This document shows positions 1-8,949 of a stretch of 48,424 nucleotides of DNA, piece by piece. The stretch is taken from contig CAJUGU010000010.1 in NCBI GenBank assembly GCA_910586105.1, forward strand, positions 1-48,424, written 5' to 3'. Position numbers and translations under genes: made by a program. Below the pieces are notes generated by a model. It was given only the letters and a program-made list of their open reading frames with translations, was not told the DNA's origin and searched no databases. The first letter of the stretch is position 1. Every line of letters starts with the position of its first letter. This stretch comes from an uncultured Eubacteriales bacterium. Its GTDB lineage: Bacteria > Bacillota > Clostridia > Oscillospirales > Butyricicoccaceae.

Positions 1-2
1 TG

Positions 3-1526
3 GTCGATACGGATGATATCCACGCAATGGTGACCGCCGCCAGCGGTGCCGGAAAAACAGCATTTTTCCTGTACCCGAACATCGAATATGCGCTTGCGTC
101 GGGAATGTCATTTCTCTGTACCGATACCAAGGGCGACTTGTTCCGAAACTATGCAGGCATTGCGAAAGACTGCTATGGGTACCAGATCGCGGTGCTTGAT
201 CTCCGAAACCCGACTCGCTCAGACGGTATCAATCTGCTGAATCTGGTCAACCGATACATGGATGTATATAAGGCGGAACCGGATAACCTCCCTGCAAAAG
301 CAAAGGCAGAAAAATATGCAAAGATACTCTCGAAAACATTGATTAACACAAGCGGCGGGGACTCTGCACAATATGGGCAGAACGCCTATTTTTATGATTC
401 TGCCGAGGGGCTTTTGACGGCGATGCTGTTGTTGGTGGCAGAATATCTTCCGACCGAAGATGAAGACGGGAACCCAATTGAGCAGCGGCATATTGTGTCG
501 GTGTTCAAACTGGTGCAGGAGCTTCTTGCACCGTCGCAGGTGAAGGGCAAAAATCAGTTCCAGCTGCTGCTTGAAAAATTGCCCACCGACCACAAAGCGA
601 AGTGGTTTGCAGGCTCGGCATTGAACACCGCAGAGCAGGCAATGGCTTCTGTAATTTCGACTGTATTATCGCGTTTAAATGCGTTTTTAGACAGTGAAAT
701 GGAGCAAATTTTGTGTTTTGATACCGCTATTGATGCAGAAAAGTTCTGTAAAGAGAAATCTGCCCTGTTTATAGTTCTCCCCGAAGAGGATCAAACGAAA
801 TACTTTATGGTAAGTCTCATAATCCAGAATTTATACCGCGAAATATTAACGGTTGCCGACGAGTACGGCGGAAGACTTCCAAACCGTGCGGTGTTCTTTG
901 CTGACGAGCTTGGCACCTGTCCGCCGATCCAATCGCTTGAGCTGATGTTCTCCGCGTCTCGCTCGCGTGGGTTGATGCTTGTTCCCATCGTACAGAGCAT
1001 TACCGGCCAGCTTCAAAAGAATTATGGGAAAGAAGGCTCAGAGATAATAACAGACAATTGTCAGGTCAATATTTTCGGAGGTTTCGCACCTGCTTCACAG
1101 ACCGCAGTTGAACTATCAAAAGCATTGGGTAGTCGCACTGTTATGAGTGGATCAATTAGCAGGGGGAAGAACGATCCGACGCAATCCCTGCAAATGATCG
1201 AACGTCCATTGATGACACCGGATGAATTAAAAACCATGCCGAAAGGTGGCTTTGTCGTGATGAAAACCGGCGTACATCCGATGCAGGTTCAGCTGCGCCT
1301 GTTCCTCGATTGGGGAATCCGCTTCAAAAAGCCATATGAAGTTCCGGAGAAGGCGCAGCGCAAGGTCGCCTACGCCAACAAGGACGAGCTGGAAGCCGCC
1401 ATCCTGCGAAAGCACCCACCAGCCGTGCCAACCAGAAGTGAGCGTCCACAACCGCCGTTACGGGAAGAACGAGCGCCGCTGCCGCGCCGACCGATCTTCC
1501 GGGAAAGGCCGGGTGATGATTTATAA
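3..1526 (+). CDS. VirD4/TraG-type conjugation coupling protein, 5' end outside the window
   Basis: Coupling ATPase that would deliver relaxosome DNA to a type IV secretion channel at the membrane. The frame is open to the left edge, so about 100 N-terminal residues with the usual membrane segments are probably missing. The visible part begins at a Walker A motif (ASGAGKT, just after the Met at 27). The Walker B region is AVFFADELG, followed by the family's SRSRGL...VQS..QL stretch. The C-terminal tail is Pro/Arg-rich. The stop overlaps the ATG of the following helix-turn-helix gene, a coupled arrangement common in Tn1549/CTn-like elements. It resembles the clostridial CD1115-type subfamily, although I cannot align it here. 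The family call is firm and the subfamily is inference. Confidence 0.9.
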   Translation, partial: VDTDDIHAMVTAASGAGKTAFFLYPNIEYALASGMSFLCTDTKGDLFRNYAGIAKDCYGYQIAVLDLRNPTRSDGINLLNLVNRYMDVYKAEPDNLPAKAKAEKYAKILSKTLINTSGGDSAQYGQNAYFYDSAEGLLTAMLLLVAEYLPTEDEDGNPIEQRHIVSVFKLVQELLAPSQVKGKNQFQLLLEKLPTDHKAKWFAGSALNTAEQAMASVISTVLSRLNAFLDSEMEQILCFDTAIDAEKFCKEKSALFIVLPEEDQTKYFMVSLIIQNLYREILTVADEYGGRLPNRAVFFADELGTCPPIQSLELMFSASRSRGLMLVPIVQSITGQLQKNYGKEGSEIITDNCQVNIFGGFAPASQTAVELSKALGSRTVMSGSISRGKNDPTQSLQMIERPLMTPDELKTMPKGGFVVMKTGVHPMQVQLRLFLDWGIRFKKPYEVPEKAQRKVAYANKDELEAAILRKHPPAVPTRSERPQPPLREERAPLPRRPIFRERPGDDL

Positions 1527-1777
1527 GCGGTTTCCATTCGATCCATAACTCCGGGCTGGGACACCGTGCGGTAGTGGTCTACCGCTGTCTACAAGACCAT
1601 GCCAACGCAGAAGGCTGCTGCTGGCTTGCGATCAACACCATCGCCGCGGACCTGCACCTTTCCCGTGCAACCGTCAAACGCGCGCTTGACGAGCTGTGCC
1701 GGGAGGGATTCATCCGCAAAGAACATCGATGGCGTGAAAACGGCAGTCTATCCTCCAACCTCTACCACGTTTTATAA
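1516..1777 (+). pseudogene. Small helix-turn-helix protein of the conjugative element, frameshifted
   Basis: The ATG at 1516 overlaps the coupling-protein stop (ATGATTTATAA). Its frame gives MIYKRFPFDP and then stops. Dropping one C from the CC at 1534-1535 would instead read MIYKRFHSIHNSGLGHRAVV and run on to the stop at 1777. The downstream part holds a clear winged-helix/HTH segment (INTIAADLHLSRATVKRALD, then ELCREGFIRKE) typical of small regulators that follow traG in clostridial ICEs. The reading frame is therefore interrupted by a single inserted base. Either the gene is dead or the base is a sequencing error; a start at GTG 1574 would lose the N-terminus. Target unknown. Confidence 0.65.
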
Positions 1778-1785
1778 TTTCAAAG

Positions 1786-1815
1786 CAGGCTGCCTTCCAC
1801 CCGGAGAGCAGCCTG
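1786..1815. other. Hairpin after the conjugation genes
   Basis: CAGGCTGC (1786-1793) pairs perfectly with GCAGCCTG (1808-1815) around a 14-nt loop. There is no U-run behind it, so it is a weak terminator at best. The rest of 1778-2241 is AT-rich and holds no intact gene, only the transposase-like scrap on the minus strand. Confidence 0.4.
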
Positions 1816-2000
1816 TCCGATTCTTGACCCATGGGTGGGTTTAGGCAGACCCATCCAGAGGATACACTTTATAAGACAATAATTAATCAACAGAAAAAGA
1901 GTTTATATAACTGAGGAAAAGTATTCTCTGATTGCTCCTGGATTATGGTATGTTCGGGTCAATCAGGCGATACGCTTTTATAGTAAACGCAAAATTAATT

Positions 2001-2147
2001 TTACGCAAAGCTGCAAAGAGACCTTAATTGTGCATTAGGCGTATCCCATGCGTGGAATGCCCTATCCACGGTATCTTTAAGCTTGGCCAAGGTCGGGAAA
2101 AACACATTATGGGTATTTTCCAGGCGCGTAATTCTCCATCCCCAATA
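2001..2147 (-). pseudogene. C-terminal scrap of an IS630-like transposase
   Basis: A 48-codon open frame without a start codon reads WGW...ENTHNVFFPTLAKLKDTVDRAF and ends LRSLCSFA. The order WGW, then N-V-F-F-P-T-L...K..V..F, then a terminal RLC-like end resembles the C-terminus of IS630-family transposases downstream of the last catalytic acid. No catalytic DDE residues, start codon or terminal repeats are visible. This is a remnant at most, and the family call rests on remembered pattern only. Confidence 0.35.
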
Positions 2148-2241
2148 TCATGGGCTGGAAATTGTTGTGTAGATTCCGTTCCCCGGACACGATAGGAATA
2201 CAGAATGAATCCGCTTTTTTTGTTCACGGGCAGGACCAATC

Positions 2242-3114
2242 CTACGGGCGGTCAGCCTGGATAAAATTCATTTGTCGGTATTCACGCGGTGCGATACCAT
2301 AAACGGATTTGAAGGAACGGGAAAAGTGCAGAGGATTTGGATATCCGACGGTTATGCTGATTTCATGGATGGGGTATTCGGTTTCCCGAAGCAGCTGCTC
2401 TGCCTTTGCCATACGGTAATGCAATAAAAACTGCTGCGGGGATTTCCCGAGCGATTCCTTGAAGATTTTTCCCAGATAGCTTCGGTGGAGCCTGCAAAAT
2501 GCTGCGATTTCCTCCACTGAAATTGCCTGCTGATAATTCTGCTCAATGAAAGAGATTGCTTCGCGAATGTAGAAATCACGGAGCCGGCTGCTGCTGCGGT
2601 CTTCCCTCTGCTGGCGGGAGGACCGCACAAGCTGTTCCAGGAAAAACCAGCAATATCCGATCCCCTGCGTTGGGGAAATGTTGTCCAGATCGCAGTGCGC
2701 CATACGCAGGATCTCTGTTTTCAGCTGTTCGGAGGCTTCCTGGTTTGCAGCATACCAGATCGGCTCGTTTTTGCTCAATCCTGCAAGGAGCAGGCTCTTC
2801 CGCACGCGCAGGCCGTCAAATTCCATCCATACATATTCCCAGGGGTTCGTCTGATCCGCCACATAAGTCGTGATCTGACCCGGAAAGATCAGGAAGCCCT
2901 GACCAGCCTGCACCGGATATTCCCGGTCATTGGCAAGGAGCGTCCCGCGTCCGGAGAGCACGAAATGGAAGAGGAAACAATTGCGGGTATGCGGGCCAAA
3001 GGATTTCAGCGGCGTACATTGTTCCCAGCCGTACTGATACAGGTTCAGGTCGGTGAAATGTTCATCCTGAAAGGTGCGGAAACATCTCATATTGGGGTTG
3101 GTTTCGATGGTCAT
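2242..3114 (-). CDS. AraC-family transcriptional regulator of the sugar locus
   Basis: Predicted DNA-binding activator with an N-terminal cupin-like sugar-sensing domain (about residues 25-150) and a C-terminal AraC double helix-turn-helix. The first helix pair lies around ISVEEIAAFCRLHRSYLGKIF and the second around IHEISITVGYPNPLHFSRSF, ending in the family signature FKSVYGIAPREYR. The start at 3114 is chosen because GGAGG lies 6 nt upstream; the frame stays open further upstream without a ribosome site. It stops with TAG. It is divergent from the ABC sugar importer, the usual position for an MsmR/RafR-like regulator, so it probably controls that operon. The inducer is unknown; an alpha-galactoside is a guess from the neighbours. 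Confidence 0.9.
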   Translation of the reverse strand: MTIETNPNMRCFRTFQDEHFTDLNLYQYGWEQCTPLKSFGPHTRNCFLFHFVLSGRGTLLANDREYPVQAGQGFLIFPGQITTYVADQTNPWEYVWMEFDGLRVRKSLLLAGLSKNEPIWYAANQEASEQLKTEILRMAHCDLDNISPTQGIGYCWFFLEQLVRSSRQQREDRSSSRLRDFYIREAISFIEQNYQQAISVEEIAAFCRLHRSYLGKIFKESLGKSPQQFLLHYRMAKAEQLLRETEYPIHEISITVGYPNPLHFSRSFKSVYGIAPREYRQMNFIQADRP

Positions 3115-3250
3115 AGGGTACCTCCGGTGGTCGTAATGATGAAAAATGTTGGGTTTTCCGGTTATTTCCACAATCGCCGGGGTGGCGCATGACTTTACAT
3201 TTTTAAGTCATTATGCGGCAAAGCGGCGAAACGAAAGCGGATTCACGGCA

Positions 3251-3279
3251 TTTACATTTGATTGGTGAAACGGTATAAT
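3251..3279 (+). promoter_or_regulatory. Sigma-A promoter of the sugar importer operon
   Basis: TTTACA (3251-3256), a 17-bp spacer and TATAAT (3274-3279) lie in the divergent region 3115-3442. Transcription would start near 3286, leaving a leader of about 155 nt before the binding-protein gene. Confidence 0.75.
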
Positions 3280-3303
3280 ATTCCCGAACTTGAAGGGTTG
3301 GAA

Positions 3304-3326
3304 TTGTGTATATTCACGATACACAA
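3304..3326. promoter_or_regulatory. 23-bp perfect inverted repeat in the operon leader
   Basis: TTGTGTAT (3304-3311), a 7-bp centre and ATACACAA (3319-3326). It lies just downstream of the predicted start site. A repressor bound there would block elongation, and in RNA it would form an 8-bp hairpin. A site for the divergent AraC protein is possible, although AraC sites are more often direct repeats upstream of -35. Confidence 0.5.
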
Positions 3327-3442
3327 AAACTCGCGCAAGAATTTGGCGAATCTGCTGAGGGTCGCCATCTGAAACAGGAAATGTCCATCCCGGCCGGAAA
3401 GACAGCTCCCAAAATCCCACGGAACGAACAAAAGGAGGAAAA

Positions 3443-4777
3443 ATGATGCGTATGAAGAAAATTCTCGCGGCGGTTTTAGCTGCGGCTATGGTATTTTCGC
3501 TGACTGCCTGCGGCGGTAATTCGGGGGGCGGAAGCTCGGACGGCGGCTCTGTCAGCTCTGGCGGCTCGGGTTCAGGCAGCTCCGATACGCTGGAAGTCAA
3601 GATCTGGGATGGCGAACAGGCGGATGGCCTGCGCCAGATCTGTGATGAATGGACCGCACAGTCCGGTATCAAGGTCAATCTGCAGGTCATGGGCTGGACG
3701 GAATATTTTACCCTTTTGGAAGCGGGCGCTTCCGGCGGCCAGATGCCCGACGTATTCTGGATGCATTCTACCGTTGCCGACCTGTATATGTCGAATAATA
3801 TGCTCCTGAACCTCGACGATTATATCGCAAGGGACAACATTGATTTGGGCAATTACTACAGCGACATCGTGGATACCTACACCTATGACGGCGTCCACTA
3901 TGCCTTGCCAAAGGATCATGACACGGTCGCGCTGGTCTACAACAAAGCGATCTTCGACCAATACGGCGTTGAATATCCCAACGAAAACTGGACCTGGGAA
4001 GACCTGTACGACGCGGCAAAGGCTATCACTGACGCAGGCGAGGGGAAGGTTTATGGCTTTGCAGCCGGCCCGGATGCCAACCAGGAATTTTATTGGGACG
4101 TGATCCACAGCTATGGCGGCTATGTGATCAGTGAGGACAAGAAGACCTCCGGTATGGACGATCCCAAGAGTATTGAAGCGATGGAGTATGTCGGCAGGCT
4201 GGCAAAGGACTGCATGCCCCCGCAGTCTGTCATTGCCGAGACACAGAAGACCCCGCTCTTCAATTCCGGCGTTGCCGCGATGATCCCGCTGGGCAGCTGG
4301 GGCGTCCGACCGCTGTATGTGAACGAAAATAAAGACAATTATGCCTTTGAAGTCCTGCCGTACTGCGACCGCAACGGCAACGGACAGGCGGATGACGGCG
4401 AACGCGTTTCCATCTATGCCGGTATCGGCTGGTCGGCGGCGGCAAGCACCAAAAACCCCGATGCCGCATGGGATCTGATCAAGTGGCTTTCCAGCAAGGA
4501 AATGCAGGTCAAGCAGTCCGACCTTGGCGTGACGATGGCGGGATATATCGGCGCTTCTGACACCTTCTCGGATGCGTTCCCGGGCATGGATATCAGCGCT
4601 TACATCAAGACCGAGCAGGAAGCGACGCTGGTTCCCCGTCCAGCAAGCAAATACACCACCCAGTGGGAAACCAAGACGAACGAGCTGCTGGTCACCGCAT
4701 GGAACGATACCAGCCGGATGGAGGAGATGTGTCTCCAGATTGCGGACGAAATGAACACCCTTCTTGCACAGGAATAA
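3443..4777 (+). CDS. Sugar ABC transporter substrate-binding lipoprotein
   Basis: Extracellular family-1 solute-binding protein that would capture an oligosaccharide and pass it to the two permeases downstream. It has a lipoprotein signal peptide (MMRMKKILAAV...FSLTAC) with lipobox LTAC and Cys23, followed by a Gly/Ser-rich linker to about residue 48 and a mature domain starting LEVKIWDGEQ. AAAGGAGG lies 4 nt before the ATG. The length of 444 aa is normal for the family. It is the first gene of an operon running through 9651. The nearby GH36 enzyme suggests alpha-galactosides (melibiose or raffinose type), which is inference. No ATPase is encoded nearby, so a shared MsmK-type ATPase elsewhere is expected. 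Confidence 0.92.
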   Translation: MMRMKKILAAVLAAAMVFSLTACGGNSGGGSSDGGSVSSGGSGSGSSDTLEVKIWDGEQADGLRQICDEWTAQSGIKVNLQVMGWTEYFTLLEAGASGGQMPDVFWMHSTVADLYMSNNMLLNLDDYIARDNIDLGNYYSDIVDTYTYDGVHYALPKDHDTVALVYNKAIFDQYGVEYPNENWTWEDLYDAAKAITDAGEGKVYGFAAGPDANQEFYWDVIHSYGGYVISEDKKTSGMDDPKSIEAMEYVGRLAKDCMPPQSVIAETQKTPLFNSGVAAMIPLGSWGVRPLYVNENKDNYAFEVLPYCDRNGNGQADDGERVSIYAGIGWSAAASTKNPDAAWDLIKWLSSKEMQVKQSDLGVTMAGYIGASDTFSDAFPGMDISAYIKTEQEATLVPRPASKYTTQWETKTNELLVTAWNDTSRMEEMCLQIADEMNTLLAQE

Positions 4778-4802
4778 TTTCCCAAAAGATGTAACGATCA
4801 CA

Positions 4803-4822
4803 GCGGGGGCTTCGGCCCCCGC
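4803..4822 (+). other. GC hairpin with TTCG tetraloop between binding protein and permease
   Basis: GCGGGGGC-ttcg-GCCCCCGC lies between the binding-protein stop and the permease ribosome site, without a U-run. Such hairpins are known to protect the 3' end of binding-protein mRNA and give more binding protein than permease. That role here is inference. Confidence 0.6.
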
Positions 4823-4842
4823 GCAGGAAAGGGAGGATATTT

Positions 4843-5736
4843 ATGAGTCAAAAGAAAAAATTGACCCCGGCGCAGAAAAACGAAATGTTCTGGGGATGGC
4901 TGTTCGTCGCCCCGACCATCATCGGATTGGTTGTACTGAACTTCTATCCGATTTTCAACACGATCTGGCAGAGCCTGTGCAAAACCGGTGACTTCGGCCT
5001 CGGCAACACTTTTGTTGGGCTGAAGAATTACAGCGAGGTACTCGGCAGCGGCGAGTTCTGGCAGAGCCTTGTCAATACATTCAAATATGCGATTATTGAG
5101 GTGCCGTTTTCGGTTGCTATCGCGCTGGTTCTCGCGGTGCTGCTTAACCGCAAGATGCGCGGTCGTTCGGTTTACCGCACGATTTTCTTCATGCCGATGG
5201 TTGCGGCGCCCGCGGCGGTGGCGATGGTCTGGCGCTGGCTGTATAACCAGCAGTATGGCCTGCTGAACCATGTGTTCGGCAAGCAGGCCGCGTGGATCTC
5301 CGACCCGAACATTGCATGGATCTCCATCGGTGTGATCGGCGTGTGGTCGATCCTCGGCTATAATATGGTGCTGCTGATCGGCGGCCTGCAGGAAATCCCG
5401 CATGATTACTACGAAGCGGCTTCCATCGACGGCGCGACCGGTATCCGGCAGTTCTTTACGATCACGGTCCCGCTGCTCAGCCCGACGCTGTTCTTCATCA
5501 TCCAGACACGTATCATTGGCGCTTTGCAGCAGTTCGACTTCATTTATATGGTCATGGATAAATCGAACCCGGCAATGGACAGCGTACAGACCATTGTGCC
5601 GCTGTTTTATGAGTACGCGTTCACCTACGGCAACAAGGGTTATGGCGGCGCGATCGTCATTCTGCTGCTGATCGTGACCCTGATCCTGACGGTCATTTTG
5701 CAGAAAACTGAAAAAATGTGGGTTTATCACGGCTAA
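4843..5736 (+). CDS. Sugar ABC transporter permease (MalF/UgpA type)
   Basis: Inner-membrane permease, 297 aa, with six predicted membrane helices. It carries the cytoplasmic EAA loop (YEAASIDGAT...ITVPLLSP, from about residue 190), which docks the ATPase. GGGAGG precedes the ATG. It is paired with the next gene in the usual binding protein, permease 1, permease 2 order. Substrate specificity cannot be read from the sequence. Confidence 0.93.
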   Translation: MSQKKKLTPAQKNEMFWGWLFVAPTIIGLVVLNFYPIFNTIWQSLCKTGDFGLGNTFVGLKNYSEVLGSGEFWQSLVNTFKYAIIEVPFSVAIALVLAVLLNRKMRGRSVYRTIFFMPMVAAPAAVAMVWRWLYNQQYGLLNHVFGKQAAWISDPNIAWISIGVIGVWSILGYNMVLLIGGLQEIPHDYYEAASIDGATGIRQFFTITVPLLSPTLFFIIQTRIIGALQQFDFIYMVMDKSNPAMDSVQTIVPLFYEYAFTYGNKGYGGAIVILLLIVTLILTVILQKTEKMWVYHG

Positions 5737-5751
5737 GGAGGTGCTGTACGC

Positions 5752-6582
5752 ATGGAAAAACAGGAAAAGATCAATGCGGCGGTCATCCATATCGTGCTGA
5801 TCGCGGCCGCCTTTATCATGGTCGTCCCCTTCCTTTGGATGGTGTTGACCGCGTTCAAGACCTCGACCGAGGCGACAAGCGTCAATCCCTTTGTGATCCT
5901 GCCTTCCAGCTGGCGGTTTGACAGCTTCGTCGATGTCTGGAACAACTACAACTTTCTTATCCTTTACAAGAATACCCTGCTGATGATCTTCTTCCGCGTC
6001 CTGTGCGCGGTCGTGACGGCCAGCATGGCGGGCTTTGCCTTCGGGCGGCTCAATTTTCCCGGCAAGAAGTTCCTGTTCAGCCTTGTGCTCATTCAAATGA
6101 TGGTGCCGACCCAGATCTTTATTATCCCACAGTACCTGATGATGAGTAACATGAATATGCTGAATACGATGTTTGCGCTGGTGTTCCCCGGCATGGTCAC
6201 GGCGTTCGGCACGATGCTGCTCAAGACGGCGTTCGCGGGCCTGCCAAAAGATCTGGACGAAGCGGCGGCGATCGATGGCTGCAACTGCTTCCAGCGGTTT
6301 CTTCTTGTGCTCGCGCCGCTGACCCGCAGCGCAATGGTTTCGCTTGGCATCTTTACCGCGGTCTTTGCGTTCAAGGATCTGATGTGGCCTATGATGGTCT
6401 GCCCGGACTCGAATACGACCACGCTGTCCGCGGCGCTTGCAAAATTGCAGGGGCAGTTTGCGACGAACTATCCAAACCTTATGGCGGCGGCGCTGCTCGC
6501 ATGTCTGCCGATGCTCGTGCTCTATGTGATTTTCCAGAAGCAGTTTGTGGAAGGCATTGCGACCTCGGGCGGCAAACTTTAA
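5752..6582 (+). CDS. Sugar ABC transporter permease (MalG/UgpE type)
   Basis: Second permease of the importer, 276 aa. It has the typical N-terminal helix (VIHIVLIAAAFIMVVPFLWM), a TAFK motif shortly after it, and the EAA loop DEAAAIDGCNCFQRF...LAPL around residues 169-190. It starts 15 nt after the first permease, with AAGGAGG upstream. Together they would form the heterodimeric channel. Confidence 0.93.
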   Translation: MEKQEKINAAVIHIVLIAAAFIMVVPFLWMVLTAFKTSTEATSVNPFVILPSSWRFDSFVDVWNNYNFLILYKNTLLMIFFRVLCAVVTASMAGFAFGRLNFPGKKFLFSLVLIQMMVPTQIFIIPQYLMMSNMNMLNTMFALVFPGMVTAFGTMLLKTAFAGLPKDLDEAAAIDGCNCFQRFLLVLAPLTRSAMVSLGIFTAVFAFKDLMWPMMVCPDSNTTTLSAALAKLQGQFATNYPNLMAAALLACLPMLVLYVIFQKQFVEGIATSGGKL

Positions 6583-6630
6583 TTTGTTTCATTCTTTCAC
6601 CAATTCGCTCTTCAATTTCTCCTGATATTT

Positions 6631-6660
6631 GGAGGGGCTGGGTATCTTTCCGGCCCCTCC
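6631..6660 (+). terminator. Attenuating hairpin between importer and alpha-galactosidase
   Basis: GGAGGGGC (6631-6638) pairs with GCCCCTCC (6653-6660), extended inward by two G-C pairs, and is followed by ATTTTC. The short U-run suggests partial termination that lowers expression of the enzyme genes relative to the importer. Confidence 0.6.
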
Positions 6661-6694
6661 ATTTTCAAAATGATAACACGGTAGGAGGCCCCGA

Positions 6695-8935
6695 ATGAGT
6701 ATTTTTTATGACGACCAAACAAAAACCTTCACCCTGCAAACCGCGCAGACCACTTATCAGCTGCAAGTGGATCCATGGGCTCGTCTGCTGCATCTGTATT
6801 ACGGGCGCAGGATCGGCGATGACTGCATGGATGGATTGTATCCCGCTATGGACAGAGGCGGTTTTTCGCCGGATTATTATGAAACGGCGCTTCAGCGCGG
6901 CGCAGCGTCCCCGGATATTCGCCCGCAGGAGTACACCGGGTTCAACAATGGGGATTTCCGGGTAGGCTGCCTGGAGGTGACCGCTCCCGATGGTGCGGCA
7001 GGCGCAGACTTCCGTTACACCGCACACCGGATTTACCGGGGAAAATATACGCTGGAAGGACTGCCTTCGGCATATGACGCAGACCAGGAAGCGGAGACCC
7101 TGATCCTGACGCTGGAGGACCCGGTGATCGGGCTTCGGCTGGAGCTGCTGTACAGCATTTTTTCAAGGCAGGACATGATCACCCGTGCGGCACGGCTGAC
7201 AAACTGCGGTGTAGGGGATCTGGTGCTGGACAAAGCGGCGAGCATATGCCTGGACATTCCCTTTGGAAAGTGGGAGCTGCTGCACTTTCACGGAAGGCAT
7301 GCAATGGAACGCCAGCCGGAGCGCCGCCCGCTGATGAACGGTATCCAGACGGTATCGTCCAAACGCGGCGCGTCCAGCCACCATCACAATCCGTTCCTTA
7401 TCCTCTGCGCTCCGCAAACAAATGAGGACGCCGGGGACTGCTTCGGCGCAATGCTGGTTTATTCCGGCAGCTACCGGATGGACGTGGAACTGGATTCGCT
7501 TGGTCTGACCCGGCTGACTGCCGGTATCCATGATGAGCTGTTCCGTTGGAAGCTGCATCCGGGCGAAAGTTTTACCGCGCCCGAAGTGCTGTTGACCTTT
7601 ACCCATCGGGGATTGACTGCGCTGTCCCAGCGCTATCATCATTTTTTACGGTATCATATGTGTCGGAGCAAGTTTACATTGGCACGCCGTCCGGTGCTGA
7701 TCAACAACTGGGAAGCAACCTTTTTTAACTTTACGACAGAGAAGATCCTCTCGATCGCGGAGCAGGCGGCAGCGCTGGGCGTAGAAATGCTGGTGCTGGA
7801 CGACGGTTGGTTTGGTAAACGCGATGACGACCTCAGCGGGCTCGGCGACTGGCAGGTCAACGAACGGAAGCTGCCCGGCGGTCTGAATCCGCTGATTGAA
7901 AAAATCCATCGGATGGGGTTGCGGTTCGGTATCTGGATCGAGCCGGAGATGGTGTGCGAGGACAGCGACCTTTACCGGGCGCACCCGGATTGGGCGCTGA
8001 CGCTTCCGGGGAGAAAGCCTGCGGTCGGGCGCTGCCAGCTGATCCTCGACCTGAGCCGCGACGACGTGGTGGACTATTTGACCGAGGTGTTTTCAAAGCT
8101 GCTGCGGGAGCATGAAATTGCTTATATCAAGTGGGACATGAACCGGAATATGTCCGATGTTTATAGCCATACAATGCCGGCCGACAGGCAGGGGGAGGTT
8201 TCCCACCGTTATATGCTGGGGGTATACAAGCTGCTGGAACGGCTGACCACCGCGTTTCCGGACGTGCTCTTTGAAGGCTGTGCGGGCGGCGGCGGACGTT
8301 TTGACGCGGCGATGCTGGCATATTTCCCGCAGATCTGGTGCAGTGACGATACGGACGCGGCCGAGCGTCTGACCATTCAGCACGGGACGTCCTTTGGGTA
8401 CCCGATTTCGGCAATGGGAAGCCATGTGTCGGTAAGCCCCAACCAGCAGACCGGACGTTCCGCCCCGCTTGGGACGCGGGCGGTCGTTGCGATGGCGGGA
8501 ACCTTCGGTTACGAACTCGATTTGAATACGCTTACCGAGGATGAAAAAAACGAAGTGCGGGAACAGATCCGCTTTTTCAAGACGCATTATGAACTGATCC
8601 AGAACGGCAGTTATTACCGTCTGGCCGCGCCGGATGAAGATGCTGTCATTTGGCAGTTTGTGTCACAGGACGATACGGAAGCGTTGGTATCCCTGGTTCT
8701 GCCCCAGCCCCATGCGAACCCCATACCGGCCCATTTTGCGCTCAAGGGTTTGGAAGCGGACGCACGCTACCGCATTGAGGATTTCCGCATTTATGGCTGC
8801 CGTGGACAGACGCCTCGTGCAGCCTGGCTGTTCGAGCGGGAATATTCCGGCGCGGCGCTGATGTATGCCGGGCTGACCCTGCCGCAGCTGTTTGGCGACG
8901 CCCCCAGCGCGCAGCTGTACCTGAAAAAGCTCTGA
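6695..8935 (+). CDS. GH36 alpha-galactosidase
   Basis: Cytoplasmic retaining alpha-galactosidase, 746 aa, about the usual 720-750 aa of bacterial GH36 enzymes. It would split terminal alpha-1,6-galactose from melibiose or raffinose-type sugars. An N-terminal beta-sandwich (to about residue 325) precedes the TIM barrel, which starts near NNWEATFFNFT and carries the DDGWFG signature. The nucleophile is D481 in YIKWDMNR and the acid/base is probably D551 in CSDDTDA. No signal peptide is present, so the substrate must be imported intact by the upstream transporter. GTAGGAGG precedes the ATG. It follows an attenuator hairpin and is 14 nt from the DUF624 gene. Raffinose would leave sucrose, which fits the amylosucrase-like gene downstream. 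Confidence 0.95.
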   Translation: MSIFYDDQTKTFTLQTAQTTYQLQVDPWARLLHLYYGRRIGDDCMDGLYPAMDRGGFSPDYYETALQRGAASPDIRPQEYTGFNNGDFRVGCLEVTAPDGAAGADFRYTAHRIYRGKYTLEGLPSAYDADQEAETLILTLEDPVIGLRLELLYSIFSRQDMITRAARLTNCGVGDLVLDKAASICLDIPFGKWELLHFHGRHAMERQPERRPLMNGIQTVSSKRGASSHHHNPFLILCAPQTNEDAGDCFGAMLVYSGSYRMDVELDSLGLTRLTAGIHDELFRWKLHPGESFTAPEVLLTFTHRGLTALSQRYHHFLRYHMCRSKFTLARRPVLINNWEATFFNFTTEKILSIAEQAAALGVEMLVLDDGWFGKRDDDLSGLGDWQVNERKLPGGLNPLIEKIHRMGLRFGIWIEPEMVCEDSDLYRAHPDWALTLPGRKPAVGRCQLILDLSRDDVVDYLTEVFSKLLREHEIAYIKWDMNRNMSDVYSHTMPADRQGEVSHRYMLGVYKLLERLTTAFPDVLFEGCAGGGGRFDAAMLAYFPQIWCSDDTDAAERLTIQHGTSFGYPISAMGSHVSVSPNQQTGRSAPLGTRAVVAMAGTFGYELDLNTLTEDEKNEVREQIRFFKTHYELIQNGSYYRLAAPDEDAVIWQFVSQDDTEALVSLVLPQPHANPIPAHFALKGLEADARYRIEDFRIYGCRGQTPRAAWLFEREYSGAALMYAGLTLPQLFGDAPSAQLYLKKL

Positions 8936-8949
8936 GAGGAGGTTTCCCC

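Noticed and set aside
4798..6096. 432-codon open frame on the minus strand
   Set aside because: Antisense to the two ABC permeases. It is rich in His, Gln and Asp as expected from reversed hydrophobic codons.
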